DNA of 17,478 nt from an uncultured Lachnospiraceae bacterium (GCA_949935685.1 CATLGN010000005.1:1-17478); one strand, 5' to 3'. Positions 1 to 7,698 are shown, numbered from the stretch's first letter. Numbers and translations are program-made. The notes: generated by a model from the letters alone, not told the origin.

Positions 1-872
1 TGATACAGATATGCAAACATAAAAATAATGATTAACACGGTTGCTAAAATTGAAAATGTTCCATATCCCATATCAATATTGCTTCTTGTAAAGTACCATT
101 CCCAAAAGTTGTCAGAAGCAGTGTACCTATAAGTCAAACACCGTGAAAAAAACAGCGCATATAACCATTGCGGAACAAACGGTACAAGAAGTTTAGCAAA
201 AACAGAATATATTTTTTTATCATCTATTATGGTAATAATCAAATACGGCATGAGCATCAGGGGACAGCACACAATGCTACAGACTGCTCCAAAATAATAT
301 TTTTTTCGATTGCCCCTTATATAATGGTGCAATGCATATATAAAAAATGTAATATATACAATTTCATCCTGTCCGGCATAAAATAAAGAAAGAACAACGC
401 CCGGGGATGCCATCATCAGCAGCAAACAGTATTTATTGCTCTCTTTATTGCCCCCGGTTAAACTGTTACATATCCCCCGCATAAATTTCATGCAAAACAT
501 CAGCATAACTGCAGAAAATAACTTATGCCATATCTGATGGATAAATCCGATATATTCGTTTTCTCCTGATAAACCGGTTATTAGCCATGACGGTAAATAC
601 CAGATCAATAGTGGCAGACGGCTGAGCAAATTACAGTTATGTATATTAGCTTTGGCAAAATTGTCATAAAAGTGCATAATAGAGCCATCAAATAAAACAT
701 CCCAAAAAATATGGGTACGCAGCAACGCATTGGTATCAGAATAGTTTGTCAATATTGCAAATAGAAAAGCAGTGGCAACCGAAATAATCAATGTCATTGT
801 TTCCATACGGGAATATACTGCTGTTTTCTTTTTGATACTGTCTATTATTTCCAAGCCCTTTCCTACTCCCAT
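1..872 (-). CDS. Polytopic membrane protein, 3' part missing (possible glycan-assembly protein)
   Basis: The reverse strand is open from an ATG at 870-872 to the left edge of the window, about 290 codons without a stop, so the C-terminus is missing. The translation is very hydrophobic, with several predicted membrane segments separated by short polar loops. Examples are near residues 26-42 (TLIISVATAFLFAILT), in the middle (LLLMMASPGVVLSLFYAG), and at the end of the visible part (FSILATVLIIIFMFAYLY). The overall look is of a GT-C-like or other polytopic glycan-assembly protein, but I see no decisive motif, so the function is an inference from position. It overlaps the upstream gene's stop by 10 nt (ATATGGGAGTAG), so it is probably translationally coupled at the end of the heptose operon. 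The Shine-Dalgarno site before the ATG is weak. A TTG seven codons in, preceded by AGGAAAGG, is a possible alternative. Base composition is more AT-rich than the sugar-nucleotide genes. Confidence 0.7.
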   Translation of the reverse strand, partial: MGVGKGLEIIDSIKKKTAVYSRMETMTLIISVATAFLFAILTNYSDTNALLRTHIFWDVLFDGSIMHFYDNFAKANIHNCNLLSRLPLLIWYLPSWLITGLSGENEYIGFIHQIWHKLFSAVMLMFCMKFMRGICNSLTGGNKESNKYCLLLMMASPGVVLSLFYAGQDEIVYITFFIYALHHYIRGNRKKYYFGAVCSIVCCPLMLMPYLIITIIDDKKIYSVFAKLLVPFVPQWLYALFFSRCLTYRYTASDNFWEWYFTRSNIDMGYGTFSILATVLIIIFMFAYLY

Positions 873-1405
873 ATTTTCATCCGCAGGTTATAATCCGTCG
901 GTTCCCCGTTACAGATAATCTCCGCTCTCTCCGGTATCGTATTGGCAACACAGGCAATGGCAATGGGTCTGCCCTCGTCCGTAATATTGGACGCAATCCG
1001 AATGTTGTACCACTTGCCGGCCTCCAGTTTCTGCCCCTCAAAAATCAGAAACCTTGAGAGCAAATGATCCGTAAAGGAATCGGCCCTATATTCCGCCTCA
1101 TGAATAACCTCACCCGTTCCCCGATCAATAATCGACACAATGAGCATATCCTCACTGTCATACACCGTATTCCACGTTATCACACATAACTGTAATACCA
1201 TTTCAAAATCATGATCCACATAAACGCTCTGCTCCACATATGTTCCATTCACCAACACATCCGTACAGCCGATCTCGGTATCGGAATCCGTATCCAGGAA
1301 TACCCTCTGCCGGTTCAGACTGAACTGCAACAGATACAGGACTGCCGCCAAGGCAATAATCGCCAGGTACTTTATTTTTCTTTTCTTTTCTTCTGTCGGC
1401 TCCAA
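863..1405 (-). CDS. Small membrane-anchored extracytoplasmic protein of unknown function
   Basis: A 180-residue protein with a charged N-terminus (MEPTEEKKRKIK), one transmembrane helix at about residues 13-29 (YLAIIALAAVLYLLQF), and then a roughly 150-residue soluble domain. The positive-inside rule places that domain outside the cell. It is rich in alternating hydrophobic and polar residues, with aspartates and Trp/Tyr (for example CVITWNTVYDSEDM and LEAGKWYNIRIAS). This suggests a beta-sandwich, possibly carbohydrate-binding, but I do not recognise the family. It lies 27 nt downstream of a GT9 glycosyltransferase gene, and its stop overlaps the start of the next membrane-protein gene. It therefore probably works with them in building or anchoring the heptose-containing glycan. 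That role is an inference from context only. Confidence 0.72.
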   Translation of the reverse strand: MEPTEEKKRKIKYLAIIALAAVLYLLQFSLNRQRVFLDTDSDTEIGCTDVLVNGTYVEQSVYVDHDFEMVLQLCVITWNTVYDSEDMLIVSIIDRGTGEVIHEAEYRADSFTDHLLSRFLIFEGQKLEAGKWYNIRIASNITDEGRPIAIACVANTIPERAEIICNGEPTDYNLRMKIWE

Positions 1406-1432
1406 AGTCTTCCTCCCTTATCCGAAACGCTT

Positions 1433-2680
1433 TCATCGTATCTTTTGGTTATTTCGCTTCAAAACAGCAAACAAATGCTCCGCCACATCCTCTGCCTCCA
1501 CCTCACGCATACAGGCCCCACCGCATCCGGTAAAACAACTGTATGCCCAGTCCTCATGCAGTCCCATACAGTTATGGCATGCGCTGCTCTGCAAATTACA
1601 ATTTTCTTCATATCCGTACATGTGAAGCGGTGTCGGCCCAAAAAGTACGATGCACGCTGTTCCAAGCTGTGTTGCAAGATGAACCAGCCCGCCTTCGCAG
1701 TCTACGTGTGCAAGGCTGTTTTTCAAAATCCACTTTATCTGCTCCAGGCTTTCTCCGAATACATATCTGTCGCATCCGCCAATCCGCTCTGCCCTTTGAT
1801 CACCCAACTGCACAATCTTTATTTCCGGCAGTTTCTGATGAATCAGCTTGACAAGCTTTTCGTAATATTCCTTTGGCCACATTTTCAACTGTTTCAGCCC
1901 CGCCCGCATAACATCGGTGCCATAATTCATCGTGATATATGTCTTGTCCGCATACCCGTTTTTTTCCCACATCTCTCGGTATGCCGGTTTCATCGGTATC
2001 CGGACTTTTTTATCCGCGACTGCAAACGCTTCTCCCATCCGCAATTCTGTCCAGCGGTCCAGCCCCAGCGCCCTGCATCGTTCGAATTGTATCCGTTCAC
2101 GCCAGCACTGTTTCGGTATATCGACATAAAGCCGGTCCCAATTTTTCAGAATATAACCGACTTTCCGATATAAGGGCGGGGATAACGCGGACAGTCTTGC
2201 GGAATTGTAATTTTTGATATGGACAAAGTGTTCCACAAGAAGGGCAAGATCATAGGAATTTCTGCTTTTTTCAAAATCTCGCCAGGGCTTCACACAGACA
2301 TTTTTTCTGCTTCCATAAATCGCCTGTCCAAATGCCTCTTTTTCACAGAAAACATCAATGGTGCATTCACATACATCCTGCAGTTCCTCCAATACTTTCG
2401 CGCTGATAATATAATCTCCCAATCCGCCTGACGGTGAAAACGCGATATGAATTATGTAATCGGAAAACGAGTCTTTTTTCCCGGGAAGCTTTATCCGGTC
2501 CCGGACCCGCCCAATGAGCCAGGATACGGCAGGCGCAAAAACAGCCTTCCATCCCTGCGCCGCAGCCATATTTTTTGCCGCAGTCATAAGCTGTGCCACA
2601 ATTCCGTTATCCCGTATCAGCAAAAATGCTTCCAATACACAGCACAATAATAAAATAATACAGAGTATGCCCCAGAACAT
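1433..2680 (-). CDS. GT9-family glycosyltransferase (heptosyltransferase-like) with N-terminal membrane anchor
   Basis: A 415-residue protein of the ADP-heptose:LPS heptosyltransferase family (GT9, GT-B fold). The N-terminal Rossmann half begins near residue 76 (IIHIAFSPSGGLGDYIISA), whose GGLGD loop is typical of GT9. The C-terminal half carries a KMWP-type motif (LKQLKMWPKEYYEKL) and the nucleotide-sugar motif near residues 328-350 (CEGGLVHLATQLGTACIVLF). Residues 2-22 form a hydrophobic helix not usual in GT9 enzymes, so this copy is probably membrane-tethered. The C-terminus has a cysteine cluster, C368-x2-C371 and C382-x3-C386-x3-C390, which might bind metal. The start is supported by a GGGAGGAA Shine-Dalgarno site at 2687-2694. 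The gene follows hldD by 59 nt in the heptose operon, so heptose transfer to a surface glycan is the likely role. The acceptor is unknown. Confidence 0.87.
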   Translation of the reverse strand: MFWGILCIILLLCCVLEAFLLIRDNGIVAQLMTAAKNMAAAQGWKAVFAPAVSWLIGRVRDRIKLPGKKDSFSDYIIHIAFSPSGGLGDYIISAKVLEELQDVCECTIDVFCEKEAFGQAIYGSRKNVCVKPWRDFEKSRNSYDLALLVEHFVHIKNYNSARLSALSPPLYRKVGYILKNWDRLYVDIPKQCWRERIQFERCRALGLDRWTELRMGEAFAVADKKVRIPMKPAYREMWEKNGYADKTYITMNYGTDVMRAGLKQLKMWPKEYYEKLVKLIHQKLPEIKIVQLGDQRAERIGGCDRYVFGESLEQIKWILKNSLAHVDCEGGLVHLATQLGTACIVLFGPTPLHMYGYEENCNLQSSACHNCMGLHEDWAYSCFTGCGGACMREVEAEDVAEHLFAVLKRNNQKIR

Positions 2681-2739
2681 CTGTCATTCCTCCCGTAAAT
2701 TATGACGCATATCTGACAAAAACCTTCTTCCGTCAGGCT

Positions 2740-3717
2740 CTAATAATTCCGCTGACCCTTCATCAAATAATGCTGTACATAATCCCGGATGCCCTCCTCA
2801 AGGCTGTAAAAATCTTCCACATAACCCGCTCCGCGCAGTTTGTCCATCTCCGCCTGTGTATAATACTGATACTTGTCTCTGAGTTCTGCCGGCATCTCCA
2901 TATAGGTAATCGCAGGGGCAATTCCCATCGCGTCAAATGTCGCCACGGCCAGATCACGGAATGTTCTCGCCTTTCCCGTTCCCAGATTAAACAGGCCGCT
3001 GATGGCAGGATTATCTATCATAAAACGCATTGCATTACAAATATCTTTCACATATATAAAGTCCCGCATCTGTCCGCCATCCGCATAATCCGGCCGATAA
3101 GACTTGAATAGTCCTTTTTTCCCCGTTTTTTGCACTTCGTGGAAGGTATGAAATACAACGCTGGCCATCGTCCCTTTATAATATTCGTTCGGTCCATAGA
3201 CATTGAAAAACTTAAATCCCACATGCTGCGGCGGGGCTTTTGCTCCTGTCGCAAGTTCTCTCTCCACCCAGAGATCAAATAACTGCTTGGAGTATCCATA
3301 CCCGTTTAAAGGACGCAGCTTTTTCAAATCCGTCCGATCGTCAAATCCATGCGCACCGTCTCCATATGTGGCCGCACTGCTGGCGTAGAAAAAGCAGCTT
3401 CCGTTATCCGCACAGAATTTCCAGAGCATTTTTGTATATTCCAGATTATTCCGATACAGAAAATCAAAGTTCCGCTCCGTTGTCGCCGAACACGCCCCCA
3501 TATGGATTACATGCGATACATTGCCTGCAAACTCTGGCAACCGGCTTAAAAACGCATCCCGCGGGACATACGCCATAAAATTTTTATTCCGCAGGTTCAT
3601 CCACTTATCACTTTCCGCAATATGATCCACGATGATAATGTCATCCCTTCCCATATCGTTTAACATCCTGACAATGCAGCTCCCGATAAATCCTGCTCCG
3701 CCTGTTACAATGATCAT
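2740..3717 (-). CDS. hldD: ADP-L-glycero-D-manno-heptose 6-epimerase
   Basis: A 325-residue extended short-chain dehydrogenase, close to the usual length of HldD/RfaD. It converts ADP-D-glycero-D-manno-heptose to the L-glycero epimer, the last step of the pathway, in the cytoplasm with tightly bound NADP. The N-terminus carries the nucleotide-binding loop TGGAGFIGS (residues 5-13). The catalytic Y140-x3-K144 pair (NGYGYSKQLFD) falls at the same numbers as in the E. coli enzyme. The stretches FKFFNVYGPNEYYKG and FNLGTGKARTF are typical of the family. The gene starts immediately after the stop of the preceding GT9 gene (TGAATG), so translation is probably coupled. Its presence is the strongest argument that the operon product is ADP-L-glycero-heptose rather than a GDP-D-glycero-heptose. 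Confidence 0.95.
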   Translation of the reverse strand: MIIVTGGAGFIGSCIVRMLNDMGRDDIIIVDHIAESDKWMNLRNKNFMAYVPRDAFLSRLPEFAGNVSHVIHMGACSATTERNFDFLYRNNLEYTKMLWKFCADNGSCFFYASSAATYGDGAHGFDDRTDLKKLRPLNGYGYSKQLFDLWVERELATGAKAPPQHVGFKFFNVYGPNEYYKGTMASVVFHTFHEVQKTGKKGLFKSYRPDYADGGQMRDFIYVKDICNAMRFMIDNPAISGLFNLGTGKARTFRDLAVATFDAMGIAPAITYMEMPAELRDKYQYYTQAEMDKLRGAGYVEDFYSLEEGIRDYVQHYLMKGQRNY

Positions 3718-4917
3718 TCAGTCTTTCTCCGTCTCCTTTGTTTTCTCTGCGATCAGAATCCGCACCTTTTCCCACACCTCGTCCACCGTATTGGCAAGGA
3801 CACATGGGTATACTCCCTCTACTCTTTTGATACAATGATTATTACAGTTCATACAATCGCTTTTATGTGCCGCGATGCAAATCTCCGCTTCTGTCTCATA
3901 ACCGTTTGACAGATAATCCAGAAACTGGTCATACACATAGCCGCCGGACACGACGCATGTCTTCCTCCCGGTTCCGACCGCAATGTGATAAACGGACGTA
4001 TCATTCGTCAGAACCAGAGCCGCTCTCCCGACCACTTCCAGTAACTGCATAACGGTCGTCTTTGCGATCAGATTGCATACCGGCATTTTTTTCGGTATCA
4101 GTCGCAGTAATTTTTCTGTCACCAAACGATCCTGCTCCCTTCCGCATACGACCAGAGGCCAGTTTTTTTCTCTCCATATTCGTTCCGCGATTTCGGCAAA
4201 CCGCTCCACAGGCCACATTTTAACGGGCACGGAAGCCGAGGGATATACGATAAAATATTTTTTCGGAAGCGCCATACGCGAGCCTACCGGCAATTTTGCC
4301 ACAGCAGGACGGCAGGCTTTACCGCCCAATAACGACCAGGTCTTCGCATAATATTGAACTTTATGGACATCTTTCTTCTGGGCAAACAATATATCATACA
4401 CACTTTGTCGCAGCCATGCCGGACACTGGTATTTTTGCGCTGTCTCTGACAGGACTCCCACCTTCAGACCGGCACACACAGCGTTCATGGCATATAAATT
4501 AGGAGAGCACTTTTCACTTCCGACCGGATCCACGGCAATATCATAATATGTCCGCCGCATTTCTCTTAAAAAAGCAGCCCTGTATCGGAGATCCACACTT
4601 GCTCTGCGATAATCGATCGGGATGATACCGGAAAATTGTTCCCGGAACAGTTCCCGGTATTCTTCATGACATGTCAGAATAACGTCATATTCTTCTTTCG
4701 GATACATCTGCAATAGATATGGAATCGTTCCATAGAACATCACAGCGTCTCCCAATGAAAGAGGAAATACAACCAAAACCTTCTTTTTTCCGGCTTTCCG
4801 CTCCGGCTTCGGCAAAAATCGCAGGATAAAAGAATCATAAAAGTAAAAAAGAATTCGGATATTCTGCAATGCGGGCCATACCAACATCCATTGTACAATT
4901 TTGTAAAAAAGAGACAT
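3718..4917 (-). CDS. GT9-family glycosyltransferase (heptosyltransferase-like)
   Basis: A 399-residue GT9 enzyme with a GT-B fold. The N-terminal domain has the family loop VVFPLSLGDAVMF (residues 49-61). The C-terminal domain has a VKMWP motif (232-236) and the classical heptosyltransferase signature NDTSVYHIA at 305-313, followed by a glycine-rich loop. Near the C-terminus is a cysteine group (C355, C358, C362, C372) similar in position to that of the second GT9 in this operon. The first 35 residues are hydrophobic and aromatic (VQWMLVWPALQNIRILFYFY), suggesting peripheral membrane association. It begins 3 nt after the stop of the adenylyltransferase gene and ends directly at the hldD start. 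Together with the second GT9 it probably adds consecutive sugars, at least one a heptose, to a lipid-linked or surface glycan. The sugar donor is inferred from context. Confidence 0.88.
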   Translation of the reverse strand: MSLFYKIVQWMLVWPALQNIRILFYFYDSFILRFLPKPERKAGKKKVLVVFPLSLGDAVMFYGTIPYLLQMYPKEEYDVILTCHEEYRELFREQFSGIIPIDYRRASVDLRYRAAFLREMRRTYYDIAVDPVGSEKCSPNLYAMNAVCAGLKVGVLSETAQKYQCPAWLRQSVYDILFAQKKDVHKVQYYAKTWSLLGGKACRPAVAKLPVGSRMALPKKYFIVYPSASVPVKMWPVERFAEIAERIWREKNWPLVVCGREQDRLVTEKLLRLIPKKMPVCNLIAKTTVMQLLEVVGRAALVLTNDTSVYHIAVGTGRKTCVVSGGYVYDQFLDYLSNGYETEAEICIAAHKSDCMNCNNHCIKRVEGVYPCVLANTVDEVWEKVRILIAEKTKETEKD

Positions 4918-4920
4918 GAA

Positions 4921-5394
4921 TCACATTCCTCTGACTTTATCTATAATGTTGGTACTCGAACATCCTTCCGTCAGGCCCACATATGCTACTGTGCCTCCAT
5001 ACGATGCCACAGCTTCCATCTCCGGAATCTTTCTGCCCCGATAATCTCCGCCCTTAACCCATATATCCGGCTGAAACGCCATAATCGCTTTGCATGGCGT
5101 TTTTTCGTCAAACAGGCACACATAATCGACACAGGCCAGCCCGGCGACAACGGCCGCCCGCTCCTCCTGTGGGACAACCGGACGTTTTTCTCCTTTTAAT
5201 TCTCTGACCGAACGGTCCGTATTCAAAAGCAGTACAAGGACATCTCCCTTCTGCCCCGCCTCCTCCAAATATGTGACATGTCCGGCATGGAGAATGTCAA
5301 AGCACCCGCTCGTAGCGGCAATGCTTTTTCCTCTTCTTTTCAACTCTTGACACAGAACACACAGCTCGGAGAGCGTTACGATTTTATTCTTCAT
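4921..5394 (-). CDS. hldC: D-glycero-beta-D-manno-heptose 1-phosphate adenylyltransferase
   Basis: A 157-residue cytidylyltransferase-like enzyme corresponding to the C-terminal half of bifunctional HldE (RfaE domain II). It joins heptose 1-phosphate to AMP from ATP, forming ADP-D-glycero-beta-D-manno-heptose. The nucleotidyltransferase signature SGCFDILHAGHV contains the H36-x2-H39 pair. LLLNTDRSVRELKG (residues 55-68), PDIWVKGGDYRG and the C-terminal SSTNIIDKV motif all match the RfaE2 family. The gene is separate from the kinase instead of fused, as known for HldA/HldC organisms, and the two genes overlap by 11 nt. It sits between the kinase and a GT9 gene in the heptose operon. Confidence 0.94.
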   Translation of the reverse strand: MKNKIVTLSELCVLCQELKRRGKSIAATSGCFDILHAGHVTYLEEAGQKGDVLVLLLNTDRSVRELKGEKRPVVPQEERAAVVAGLACVDYVCLFDEKTPCKAIMAFQPDIWVKGGDYRGRKIPEMEAVASYGGTVAYVGLTEGCSSTNIIDKVRGM

Positions 5395-6376
5395 CGATAC
5401 TCCTTATCAGTTCTTCCGGTGTAATAACCGCCGTCCCCCATTTGGTAATTACAATGCCGGCGGCAAGATTGGCGAGTTTTACGGCGTCCGATATTGGCAG
5501 GCCGCTTACCATCGCCAGCGATACCGTGCTGAGAACGGTATCCCCCGCACCGCACACATCATATACCGCCACATCTTTCGCCGCATAATCCTCCCGGAAA
5601 TTTTGACCACGGAATACCGATATTCCACGCTTTCCTCTTGTCACAATAAGCGCTTTGGCGCCGGATTTTTCCAGATATTTTCTGCCGGCAATGTCAAGTG
5701 CCGCGTCATTCGCAATCCGAATCCCTGCCGCTTCCTCCAGCTCCAGATTATTCGGCTTTACAAAATCGGCATTTTCGAATGCCGCGATATTGCGGCTTTT
5801 GGAATCAACCGCTACCAGAACATCATATTTCTTACACAAGCGGATAATTCTTTGCACAAACGCCGCATCATTTAAAACTCCCTTTTTATAGTCGGATAAT
5901 ACGACAGCGTCCAGTTTTTCTATTTGTTTCAGAAGATAGTCATATATTTTCTGTCGGCTTGCATCCGTTATATCCCGGATGTCTTCCTGATCGATACGTA
6001 AAAGCTGCTGCTCCTTCGTTGCGTACCTCGTCTTGACAGTCGTCATCCTCCCGGCTTCCGCCACAATGCCTGTTGTCAGTATACCGAGATTTTCGAAATG
6101 TGCTCTGAGCCATTCTCCGGCCCTGTCCTCACCCACACATCCCGCCACGGCCACTTCCGCCCCCAGACTTTTAATATTATGTGCCACATTGCTGGCGCCG
6201 CCCGCCTCCATACTCTTTTCCTTACAGTCAAGCACAGGAACCGGTGCCTCCGGCGAGATACGTAAAACTTTACCGGTGACATATTCATCCACCATCAAAT
6301 CCCCCGTCACCAATATCCTTTTCCGCGGGAACGCATTCCGCACTTTATCTTTATATAACGCCCGCCATTCATTCAT
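5384..6376 (-). CDS. hldA: D-glycero-beta-D-manno-heptose-7-phosphate kinase (PfkB family)
   Basis: A 330-residue PfkB/ribokinase-fold enzyme equivalent to the N-terminal half of HldE (RfaE domain I). It phosphorylates D-glycero-D-manno-heptose 7-phosphate at C1 to the 1,7-bisphosphate. Diagnostic parts are GDLMVDEYVTGKVLRISPEA (residues 25-44), the EAGGASNVAHNI substrate loop (57-68), DYKKGVL (162-168), KPNNLELEEAAG (207-218) and the anion-hole/catalytic motif GAGDT at 276-280 with base D279. Its start overlaps the gmhA stop by 4 nt (ATGA), and its end overlaps the adenylyltransferase start by 11 nt. The pathway order is therefore preserved in a tightly coupled unit. Confidence 0.94.
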   Translation of the reverse strand: MNEWRALYKDKVRNAFPRKRILVTGDLMVDEYVTGKVLRISPEAPVPVLDCKEKSMEAGGASNVAHNIKSLGAEVAVAGCVGEDRAGEWLRAHFENLGILTTGIVAEAGRMTTVKTRYATKEQQLLRIDQEDIRDITDASRQKIYDYLLKQIEKLDAVVLSDYKKGVLNDAAFVQRIIRLCKKYDVLVAVDSKSRNIAAFENADFVKPNNLELEEAAGIRIANDAALDIAGRKYLEKSGAKALIVTRGKRGISVFRGQNFREDYAAKDVAVYDVCGAGDTVLSTVSLAMVSGLPISDAVKLANLAAGIVITKWGTAVITPEELIRSIDEE

Positions 6377-6945
6377 AAGAATAATTCCCTCTCTATCAGT
6401 TCACATAACAGATGAACGCTCAGCGTATGTATTTCCTGAATCCTCGGTACCGAATCATCCGGGACAACAAGCGCATAGTCGCAATGCCGCTTTATTTCGC
6501 CGCCGTTTTTTCCGAGCAGTCCCACCACCTTCATATCTTTCTCTCCGGCTTTCCGAACCGCCCGGATCAGATTATCCGAATTTCCGCTTGTCGAAATTGC
6601 GATAAAAACATCTCCGCTTCTTCCGATTCCATCCAACTGCCGGGTAAATATTTCCCCATATCCATAGTCATTGGCAATACTTGTGACCACAGAAGAATCG
6701 ACGCAAAGGGAAACTGCGGCAAGCGCGTTCCGCTCGCGCATAAATCTGCCCGTCATTTCCCCGGCAAAATGCTGTGCGTCAGCGGCGCTCCCGCCATTGC
6801 CGGCGAGTATCAGTTTATTTTCCATCCGCAGCGCCTGTGCCATTGCCTCTCCCGCTTCTTCCAATGCAGACAAATACCCGCTGCTCTCCAGCTTTTTTAA
6901 CAACTTCTCTTTTCCGTCAATAATCTCTTTGATCCACTGCCGCAT
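6373..6945 (-). CDS. gmhA: Phosphoheptose (sedoheptulose 7-phosphate) isomerase
   Basis: A 190-residue SIS-fold isomerase that converts sedoheptulose 7-phosphate into D-glycero-D-manno-heptose 7-phosphate, the committing step of the pathway. The phosphate-binding loop AGNGGSAADAQHFAGEMTGR (residues 48-67) and the second SIS motif AISTSGNSDN (116-125) are intact. The metal/catalytic residues expected from E. coli GmhA (H61, E65, Q172, H180) are present with a two-residue offset as H59, E63, Q170 and H178. The length equals that of the E. coli enzyme. It follows gmhB by 5 nt and overlaps the kinase gene by 4 nt. Confidence 0.95.
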   Translation of the reverse strand: MRQWIKEIIDGKEKLLKKLESSGYLSALEEAGEAMAQALRMENKLILAGNGGSAADAQHFAGEMTGRFMRERNALAAVSLCVDSSVVTSIANDYGYGEIFTRQLDGIGRSGDVFIAISTSGNSDNLIRAVRKAGEKDMKVVGLLGKNGGEIKRHCDYALVVPDDSVPRIQEIHTLSVHLLCELIERELFL

Positions 6946-6950
6946 CGCAA

Positions 6951-7541
6951 TTATCTATTCCCACTTTCATCATCGGATTTATACAAAGCCACAAATCCCA
7001 TCTCCTCTGCCGTCTCCCAAATACCGCCTCTGACCCTCTTTATAAAAGACCGCCGTGTCTTTTCGGTTCCCTCCGTATCACTATACAGCAAAAATCCCCT
7101 GACACCGCTTTCCCTGCAAATCTGCAAATCTCTCATATTGTCGCCAATGGCATACGATTGTTCCAAATCAATCTGCAGTTCCGAGGCAGCACGCCGAAAA
7201 AGCCCCGTCTTCGGTTTCCGGCAGTCGCATTGTACCCGATACCTTCCTGCCAACGCGTCGGGATGATGCGGACAATAATAACACGCTGCAATATGGATTC
7301 CGGCACTTTCCAAGTCCCGCAACATCCAGTCCTGTAATTTTTGATACGCATCCTCCGTATAATATCCTCGTGCAATGCCAGACTGATTGGTAATGACAAT
7401 CAACTGATAACCCGCTTGCTGCCAGAGTTTCATGCCCTCTTTTGCGCCTTCCAGATAGACAAACTTTTCCGGTTGATACAAATAACGCAGGTCGATATTG
7501 ATTGTTCCGTCACGATCGAGGAAGACAGCCCTTTTTTTCAT
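6951..7541 (-). CDS. gmhB: D-glycero-beta-D-manno-heptose-1,7-bisphosphate 7-phosphatase
   Basis: A HAD-superfamily phosphatase of 196 residues that removes the C7 phosphate of heptose 1,7-bisphosphate. With the start chosen here, the catalytic motif is FLDRDGT with D9 and D11, the second motif is VITNQSG, and GDNMRD carries D134 and D138. The family's zinc site C-x-H...C-x-C is present as C90, H92, C105 and C107. An in-frame TTG eight codons upstream (7563-7565) would give a longer protein. I chose the ATG at 7539-7541 because an AGGTGG Shine-Dalgarno site (7550-7555) lies eight bases before it, and because MKKRAVFLDRDGT is the normal N-terminus. It is the first gene of the heptose operon, about 50 nt downstream of the predicted transcription start. 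Confidence 0.94.
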   Translation of the reverse strand: MKKRAVFLDRDGTINIDLRYLYQPEKFVYLEGAKEGMKLWQQAGYQLIVITNQSGIARGYYTEDAYQKLQDWMLRDLESAGIHIAACYYCPHHPDALAGRYRVQCDCRKPKTGLFRRAASELQIDLEQSYAIGDNMRDLQICRESGVRGFLLYSDTEGTEKTRRSFIKRVRGGIWETAEEMGFVALYKSDDESGNR

Positions 7542-7600
7542 ACAGTTTTCCACCTGATATACCAAAAGTTTTCATAATATGCCGATTTACCCCCCCCCAT

Positions 7601-7628
7601 ATCATACCACAATAAGTGTTTTTGTCAA
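7601..7628 (-). promoter_or_regulatory. Sigma-A promoter of the heptose operon
   Basis: On the minus strand a perfect -35 TTGACA (7623-7628) is followed after 16 bp by -10 TATGAT (7601-7606). The predicted start lies near 7594 inside a run of nine G (7590-7598). The -35 box is inside the operator dyad at 7614-7633, so repressor binding there should block polymerase. Confidence 0.82.
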
Positions 7629-7648
7629 CACTTTAAGTGTTTTGTCAA
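7614..7648. promoter_or_regulatory. Operator dyad plus third half-site between XRE gene and heptose operon
   Basis: AAGTGTT-N6-AACACTT (7614-7633) is a perfect 7-bp-arm dyad. A further AAGTGTT half-site follows at 7635-7641. Read as direct repeats, AAGTGTTTTTGTCAA (7614-7628) and AAGTGTTTTGTCAA (7635-7648) are offset by 21 bp, about two helical turns. The sites overlap the operon's -35 box and lie upstream of the divergent XRE gene. That protein is the obvious candidate ligand, but binding is an inference. Confidence 0.7.
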
Positions 7649-7698
7649 TCCCTACTGTGTTCATGTGCCCTTTACAATAAATAAAGGAGGTGAAAAAT

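Noticed and set aside
168..386. 72-residue plus-strand open frame
   Set aside because: It lies antisense within the edge-truncated membrane-protein gene, whose frame is open for 290 codons.
1211..2173. 320-residue plus-strand open frame opposite the GT9 gene
   Set aside because: Antisense shadow of a well-supported GT9 coding region; low-complexity and with no recognisable domain.
7671..7690. TACAAT at 7673-7678 as -10 box of the XRE gene
   Set aside because: No acceptable -35 upstream, and transcription would begin inside the ribosome-binding site.
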